Assembly (NCBI GenBank): GCA_031308135.1
Contig: JAHLJT010000631.1
Location: forward strand, 211,280,731-211,344,730
Reading direction: 5' to 3'
DNA length: 64,000 bases
Source: Acheta domesticus
Taxonomy: Eukaryota; Arthropoda; Insecta; Orthoptera; Gryllidae
Shown here piece by piece: positions 57,285-64,000 of this stretch (position 1 is its first letter; every line of letters begins with the position of its first letter). The notes beneath the pieces are model-generated. The model searched no databases. It had not been told where the DNA came from and saw only the letters and a list, made by a program, of their open reading frames with translations. Position numbers and translations under genes: made by a program.

Positions 57285-57549
57285 TCCTTTCTGTCGGCCT
57301 CGGCCTCCGATGAATCAACACGGCCGCAGTCGACACTTAATTGCGGCGGAGGCGTCGTACGCGCCGCCTCGCATTGCGGGTAATGGCATTCCTGGGCGCC
57401 CCCCCCCCTTCACGGCCGACGCGCGCTGTTTGCAGACACCAAAAGACCATTTGCTGAGGCGACCCGGGACGCGGCCCCCGCCGGCCACGACGCCCGCCGC
57501 GCCGCCCCGGCGCCTGCCAGCGCCAAGCAGGTGCCAGCCCCCCTCCACC
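57285..57549. other. CpG island
   Basis: CpG-rich island with a C run (57399-57408). A LINE 3' fragment begins at its right edge. Confidence 0.6.
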
Positions 57550-57830
57550 TCCCATTCTTCTTCTTTTTTTCAATTGCATATTTATTTTTCATTCGGTAAT
57601 ACATAGTTCAGTTTCATTCACTTTTTATATGTATTGGATGGATTACAACTATTCCTATTTCCTAATCTTTAAAACTAACTGTAACTATAGGAACAGTTAG
57701 GAATCTGCACCTACTGTTAACAATGGTTCGAGCATGTGTTTAGGAAGGTGTGAAAAAATGGTTTTTTATTCATATCAGAGTATGGTTTGTTGAGGCGAGG
57801 TTGTAGTGGATGGCGTGTGGTTTGGAGTTG
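57550..57830 (-). mobile_element. Jockey-like LINE 3' end fragment
   Basis: Minus-strand 3' end. T-rich tract at 57555-57571 is the tail, then AATACATAGTTCAGT shared with the other two copies. The last ~40 codons (PRLNKPYSDMNKKPFF) and a stop are still readable. AGCCCTCC-like sequence on both sides could be a decayed target duplication, not certain. Shorter and more diverged than the other copies. Confidence 0.78.
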
Positions 57831-57944
57831 AGCCCTCCGCTTCCGTACTCACCTCTTTCCCTTATCTCTTTCGACTTCTTGTGATGTGTTTCGTTTGTGT
57901 GACTGATTAGTAATTCCAGCTGCGTCAACTACTAAGATATCAAT

Positions 57945-58365
57945 CCCAAAAGAATAGTACAAATTTTCCCCCCTCGAGGGGTTTTCTTTGCCCTCTGGAT
58001 GGCATCTCCCACCAGCGGGGCATCGCCTCAGCCGGGTACACTATACGCTCCCGACTAATCTCACGGCATGTGGGATTCTGAATTGCATGTACGTGTAAGT
58101 GTGTGTGTAAGAGGTTAGGATAGGACAAGGAAGAGGAAGGAAGGATCGTGGGCTGTAAGAGGCCTGATTGTTACGGGACTGATTCGGCTTTCACCTGGTG
58201 TTAATCGGAAGAACCCCGAAAAAACACCGATCAGAGCAGCCGGGCGCTAGAACTCTTCCAGACAGCGACTGAATTCGACGTAGCTAAATAACTAGTGTCG
58301 AAAATCCTTCCATCATTGGGACTCGAACAGCCGGACCTCTCGGATAGAGGCATTTCAGCGTGTGT
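57945..58365 (-). mobile_element. tRNA-derived SINE, copy 11
   Basis: Minus-strand SINE. Plus-strand landmarks: GGCATCTCCCACCAGCGGGG, GACAAGGAAGAGGAAGGAAG, TTCGGCTTTCACCTGG, CTCTTCCAGACAGCGACTGA, AAAATCCTTCCATCATTGGG and a B-box complement GGGACTCGAACAGCC near 58317. The 3' tail region is missing or decayed at 57945. Confidence 0.88.
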
Positions 58366-58970
58366 TTCGTTTCTGTTCAAGGTTTCTTTTGCTATATTCC
58401 CCTCCTCAATGTAAGATTTCAAGAACAGTGGAGAAGATAAAATGCTTTTCATTAAACGTGTTGTGTAATATCGCCTAAAATATGTAATTTTGTGATGTGC
58501 CGTAGTTTCTGATGTACGTTATCTACAGATTTTCTGAAATGAATGTACAATGAAATGAATTGATGGGTTGGAAATAATATGTTTAATGTTTGTGGTGTTT
58601 TGATGAAAACATTCGAATATTTACTTTCTCGGAATTTTCTTACTGTAGTTTCTAATCTTAAAACTTCAAGAGATGTGCGTGTGTGTGTGAAGTATATATG
58701 CATAAAATGTGTATATCCGAACATATAAATTATATCAGAGTTGCTTAAAACTCTTATGCTGAACTTTGAGAAGCAGAAAATCGACTATACTGCTTACTGA
58801 AATGGGCTGAAAACTAAAATTTACCGTTTTACAAAATTTGAGGCAATTTTCAGATTTCAGAAAATCTTGAACTGCTTTCTTTTCATTCGTCGCGAGGTGA
58901 GATCTGGTTACACCGAAATAGAAACAGCGCAGAAAAAGGGCTGTAATTGCGTCCGTCTGCAATGGAGGAC
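58366..58970. other. AT-rich stretch
   Basis: No gene or repeat recognised. Confidence 0.5.
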
Positions 58971-59700
58971 GGCAGCAATTGCTTAGGAGCTGCGCTTTGT
59001 GCGCGGTGCAGCAATTGCGGGTGATGAGTCTCCGGGGCGCGGCGCCCGCGGCGAGTGGAGCGGGGAGGGGCGTGGGGTGTGGGGCGGGTGCGCAGGCGGG
59101 GAGGAGAAGACTGGAAGTGGGGAGCGCTGGGCATGAGGCCCGGAGCGGGAGGCGGGGGAGAGGGACAAGGGCGAAACGCGGGGCATGGAAAGCGGAGCAT
59201 GGGGGTGGGGCTGGCGCGCAGGGCGCAGGCGAGTTGTCAACGTGGTGCATGAGGACGTGCTGGTAGTCGGACATGGGTGGCGGCAGGCGCGCGGGCCGAG
59301 GGGTGGGTGGAGGGGGAGGGGTGGGGCTGTAAGCGGGGAACACTGGGGATGGGGTGCGAAGCGGGAGGTGCGTGGATGGTGGCGCATGGCAAGAGGGACG
59401 CGGGGTCTCGGGCGGGGTGCGGGGTGTGAGGGCGTGAGGGCGGGCGCGGGTCGGAGGCGCGGGGCGTGGGTGGCCGGGGGAACGCGGGTGAGCATGTGAT
59501 GGAGTTGGGAGTGGCTGCTGGGGAGGGCGGGGCGCGGGCGTGGGACACAGGCGTCAGTGGAGCGCGATGGACCTGCGCCGCAAGGCCTGGGCAACGGGGA
59601 GGGGGCCGCGGGCGGCGACCGCCCCTCGGTCTAGCCTCCGGCGACGTAGGACATCTGTTACCGACGCGCGCCCATGACACATTCCACTACACGCCCCCAT
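58971..59700. other. GC-rich island with G-rich degenerate repeat
   Basis: G-rich on the plus strand between 59030 and 59600, with recurring GGGCGTGGGG, GGGTGGGG and GGCGCGGGG words at 12-16 bp spacing. Strong G-quadruplex potential. Long open frames in several phases are compositional. Confidence 0.72.
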
Positions 59701-60690
59701 TGTCTCCGGGGCAGGGAAAATCCATTGCCTAACTGACTCGGAATTGGCTTTATGTAGCATGAAATTAGAGACGTTGGCTTCTTGCGCGGGGACTCCGTGG
59801 TGGTCGCCAGCCCTTCCCCCTCCCCCGTCCCTTCCCCTCTCGGCCTGCCCTCCCCTCTCTCGAGCCCTGCCGCATTCCCCGGAGCTCTTCTTATCAGACT
59901 TTCCAACTTCGCTAACTGGATCGCTAATCTCTAAATATTCCCTCTCCATTTATGTATTAGATTGATTTACCTTTAGTCGTTTTCATTTTGGTTCTTTATC
60001 ACATTCGTCAACAGTTCCTTCTTATATTTTCTTTTCCCATTCTCAAATTAAAGTTGCAAAGTCATTCTATATTTGAGTGTGTGTATCATAAGAAATGAAA
60101 TGAATTCGAAATTCGCATTTCTTGCAGAACAATGTATTATATTTGTTAAAATAGTGTAACATTCAAATATGTTGTTTCGTTGTATTTAAATTTTTTTGAT
60201 TGTATTTCATGTTCTGCTATGTATAATTGTTTATAATTCAGTACGGGCTATAACATTCACACAACTAAAAAATGTGAATTTTTAGTTCGTAGTAATTATT
60301 AACAGAACTTATATAAAGTATTTCAGTATCTTTTTAACTTTTAGTATAATCATATTATTAATAATACCTACACATCAATCGATAATTTCTGTATATCAAT
60401 TTATCGTTTATGGCGTACCCTCATTTTTTGAGTTGTGCCGATACTTCAGTCGATGAACACTATAATACAAGAATCATCTAATTGTAAGACTTTAGCAATG
60501 TCGGAACTAGTAGGAATGTAATAGAGTGATTTTTTATATTCACATTAAGATCATACTCTTTTTCGCACAGTTAACAAAGAAATTAAAATATCGTCTTCAG
60601 AAGACATTTCATTGAATAATTTTCGCAAGTATATCATTTGCGTGATCGAGTAAAGATAGGCGGTCATGTTAGGAAAGATGGTTTCCTTTG
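59701..60690. other. C-rich then AT-rich stretch
   Basis: C/T-rich to about 59890, then AT-rich. No gene recognised. Confidence 0.5.
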
Positions 60691-61183
60691 TGTTCCCCTT
60701 CGCCTTTTCTATTACACATCAGGCTCGTATGGCGTTGCGTCAGACGCGCTCTCTCGACGTGTTCCTCTGTCGCCGGGGGTATCCCGCGAGCAAAGAGTGT
60801 ACGTAGCCTTTCGGCGCAACGCGCGTGTTAACTGCGGTCGCGCATTGTCGACGGCTCTCAGCAACGTAAACAGGCAACGAAATCACAATGCGGGCGAGGC
60901 GCGTCTAATATTTATGACGTAGCCTAGTCGTAAAGCTACGGCCGTCGACGGAGTACACCGGGAAGAGCAGATTCCGCGCATTCGCGTGCTGGCCTGCGCG
61001 ATTGTGAGGCCCCGCGCGAGGTAAGTTATCTTGACGGGGGTGGTGGCGGCCCTGCATTCCCGGCATTCTGAGCGCGGGTCCCGACATCGCCGCGGGACGG
61101 GGACGCGTGTTTCGCGGCCGCCGCACGTGCCGCCCATGCGCGATGGTGCCGGGGCAAGGGGGGGGGGGCTGTGAGACAGTTTA
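60691..61183. other. CpG island with possible first exon
   Basis: CpG island with CGCATTGT (60841-60848), ACAATGCG (60885-60892) and GCGCGAGGTAAGTTATC near 61013-61029, a full-consensus donor (GAG/GTAAGT). This fits a plus-strand first exon ending at about 61019, but no partner exon is identified. Confidence 0.5.
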
Positions 61184-61191
61184 TTCAATAT

Positions 61192-61872
61192 TAGGGGGCG
61201 GATTTGGATGACCTAAAACTCCGCCAAAAATGATCAATAAAATGCTCTTACTGTTTTAAAAATGCCCTAACAGCAAAGAAAAATGACGTGAAAAATGTGA
61301 TCAAAACTAGTTCGGATGAACATCACAAGTTGTTGATTATCCAACATCCATCAAGTAACATACGTTCCTGATGAAATCGAGACTTCAATAAAGACGTCGT
61401 TAAAGTGAACTCAGCTTGTAAACGTTTGGACTGTTTTTACCCGGAAATCTCTGTTTTTAATTATCCAGAAATTGGTCGAAATGACAATGGCGGTGATCGG
61501 GGTCAGATGAACCTTTAGATTACGTACTCACAATGGCTGACGATGCAATTTCTGAGCGAAGAAATCCTAGAGGCTAGTCAGAAATTCTGCGGAGAACATT
61601 TCTTGCATCTTGTATATATTATTTGAAGCAAGTACCATTTAACTTATATTAAAATGAAAAGTTCTATTAAAATGAATGAAATCAGCAAATAAGTTCATGA
61701 AAATGACGGAAAAGAGTAAAAAATGACTTATTAGTCGAAATCGAAGAAAAATGCAAAACATTTACCTATAAAAATGGGATATTTCCTTTTGTCATAACGC
61801 AAAATTATTTTCTGTAATAAACGCAATTGTTCTAAAGTGAAAAGAAAATATAACATTTCAATCCGCCCCCTA
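61192..61872. mobile_element. hAT-like non-autonomous element with 8-bp TSD
   Basis: Terminal inverted repeats TAGGGGGCGGATT at both ends. Flanking 8-bp duplications TTCAATAT (61184-61191) and TTCAGTAT (61873-61880) differ at one base. The TAGGG start and 8-bp target fit the hAT superfamily. The 681-bp interior has no transposase frame; AAAAATG words recur about ten times near both ends, as expected of subterminal binding motifs. Confidence 0.88.
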
Positions 61873-61880
61873 TTCAGTAT

Positions 61881-64000
61881 TAATGAATAATATACGTAGT
61901 AATATCATACAACAGGAACTGGGGTTTATTTTAACTCGTTCGTACTCTCCGTAATCTATGATTCAATACATATTAATATATATATATATACATATATATA
62001 TGTATATATATGTATATATATACATATATATATACATATATACATATATATATATACATACATACATACATACATACATGAGACGACCTTCATCTGTTTC
62101 TCAGTGCACCGAAGGAGGCCAACAATATCGGATGACGCCACAGCCGTCTTATGTCCTAGTAATCATATCAGATTCATCAGTAATGATTCCTTCTTTCAGA
62201 ATGTGATTCAGCTCATCAGACACCCGTCACAGTCATCTATTGTCCGAATTATATTCTGTCTACTTGACAACTGGGGGTAGGGTAGAGCCATGTCTTACTC
62301 GGGCGGTGGACACATGGTCGTGGAGCCGTTCTTGCATCAGTTCTCGCGTCATGATTTAGTCATGCACGTCCTACTTACTGTATTAATAGTATAAAAACGA
62401 ATGGTAATAATGACACTTGTTTCTTTACAAAAGTACTGTACCGTGGTTCCTTGAAATAATCCTGCCAATTAAAGGAATAACGAAACATTTTTGCACAACA
62501 TGCGCAAAGCCGATAAAAAGTAAGTACAGCAGGATTGCATTTTAATAGGGAAATACATAAAATGCAAAGCATTTTATAAGGAAAATTCATAACCAAGCAA
62601 GCAATGGCGCTCTTCAATATCCAGCAGCTTCGCGCTGTAAATTTTAATTTTATAAGCGTCGGTGACTCTGCAGTGACATCCAATTCGAAGCCTCTGATTG
62701 GACAACGGAATCCCCTCTCCCCTGTCAGTCTCTAGCTATCAAGGAGACAAATATTATTGGAACAATACGAATGTATTGCACCTATGCGCGCAGAAATTAA
62801 AAAAAAGTACAGCTTCTGATCGTATGAGAGGAGTCTATGGTTTCCAGAGATAGCCAGGAACACGGGGAAATCCGGAAGCAATTAAAGTTTTAATTTTGAC
62901 CGAAAAAATAAAATATTTTATTGCGTTTTCCAACCTATTGTCATACTTCGTCTATTGACTTATTCCTCATAGACATAGCGTCTCTATTTACGAAACTCCT
63001 AACGCCATGCGGCAGTAAGGCTTCAAAGAAGAGACTGTCCGTCATTAAATACCTGCTATTCAGTGTTTCGACAACACCTGTGATCATTTAATTTTAATTG
63101 CCAACGACATTTCACCACTAAACCAATATGGAACAGCAACTTTCTTGATATTCTTTGTTTGTAAAGAACTGTTGTACTGGACTTACCTACTCTATATTAT
63201 TGCAGTATCTGGGAAGAGGTCTTTTTAAATATTTAATTTACTGGGGTGTTACACAATAATATATTTTTTGTTGTTTTTGAGCAGTATGAATGCTATTTTT
63301 GAAAAACTATTTGGAAATTGTTTTCTTCGGCAGCATTTTTGCTGCTGCAAGTCAGTAGTTTAAACAATTTTCTCTTATTTAATTTTCAGTTGGATCTGAA
63401 ACCTCCCCAATATTATGTAACTTCGGTGGCTTTCACTTCATTGCATAGAATACTATTGTATACAGATGACTGTGTGGTTTCGGTATATATTGTGGAATCG
63501 TGGGTGGCAAGAATGATATATGGAAGCGCTTTAGAATCTCTTTAAAATGGCAATTTAGAATGCGCGATGTTAACGTTTGAGAACGTAGTAAAAAGGAAAT
63601 AAGCATAACGGTTGAATCGTGAAATTAATTTTTTTTATAGTACGTTCCAAAGATAAATGTGCAAATATTAATTTCTGAAATATTTTCCAAATGCCACTGT
63701 TTTAAAAATATGTCATTTCTTCCGTCTCTGTGAAAATACTAGGGCTTTTAAATACTAAGACACGTTATTTAAATTTAATGGGTATTAGATTTGTTTCTTT
63801 TATCGATGAGATTCGAGGCAATTACGAGCAAGTATTTTATTAAAGGATTTTTATGCACCGAATCTAACCTCCAAGCTGAAATGCTCTGGCCCCTTCCGGT
63901 TCTGGCCTGGCTAGTTCGTGAGTTATTTGTCGGGCCGGAGTGACTCCCGGCTTATAAGATGGACCTCGAGTCGACACCGGTGAGCGGGTCCTGCTGCGGA
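61881..64000. other. AT-rich stretch to window end
   Basis: AT-rich DNA with a TA/CATA microsatellite near its start. The last 120 bp (63880-64000) are G+C-richer, with CCTCGAGTCGACACCGG. No gene recognised. A possible new island may begin at the edge. Confidence 0.5.
61974..62079. repeat. (TA)n/(CATA)n compound microsatellite
   Basis: TA repeats interrupted by C or G, followed by CATA repeats (62057-62079). Confidence 0.95.

Noticed and set aside
63880..64000. SINE or island at the right edge
   Set aside because: G+C-rich but truncated by the window end and without A/B boxes.

Overview
The window reads as eukaryotic, gene-poor nuclear DNA, most likely from an arthropod and probably an insect. 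Reasons: no long conserved open reading frames; tRNA-derived SINEs; Jockey-like non-LTR retrotransposons; pogo-, Tc1/mariner- and hAT-like non-autonomous DNA transposons; many microsatellites and minisatellites. Several polyneopteran insects have this kind of genome, but nothing here fixes the species. I found no host protein-coding gene I can defend. The long reading frames in the G+C-rich stretches are by-products of short tandem repeats whose period is not a multiple of three, or of stop-poor C/G sequence.

The layout alternates AT-rich, apparently unique DNA with about twenty short G+C/CpG-rich islands, one every 2-5 kb. Many islands carry a minisatellite with its own unit length: 13 bp (108-540), 20 bp (6390-6665), 11 bp (15886-16500), 9 bp (20749-20882 and 20950-21440), 19 bp (24110-24560), and C- or G-rich degenerate repeats (53500-53930, 59030-59600). 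Outside or beside islands there are a 28-bp array (13085-14350), a ~148-bp tandem repeat (17700-18440) and a ~75-bp tandem repeat (23390-23752).

Interspersed repeats are the best-supported features. A single SINE family (about 540-550 bp, Pol III A and B boxes, ATCA-type tail) is present in eleven copies or more, most of them next to a CpG island. Two 5'-truncated Jockey-like LINEs (8377-9221 and 50059-51352, both minus strand) have perfect 11-bp target-site duplications; the second sits inside a pogo/Tigger-like DNA element (49728-52011). A third LINE 3' end lies at 57550-57830 and an older fossil at 11575-12060. Two fragments of a different, endonuclease-bearing non-LTR element end in AAT repeats (45867-46325 minus; 56950-57075 plus). 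A TA-flanked MITE (29861-30199) has a half copy inside a SINE doublet (34062-34745). A hAT-like element with an 8-bp target duplication spans 61192-61872.

Other structure: two strong RNA-type hairpins (4429-4496; 37295-37360); a 27-bp perfect inverted repeat with arms 1.08 kb apart that encodes the same short peptide (54097-54123 / 55200-55226); short motifs shared between distant islands; and a few candidate first-exon/5' splice-site sequences at island edges. The window could be intergenic or lie within a very large intron.
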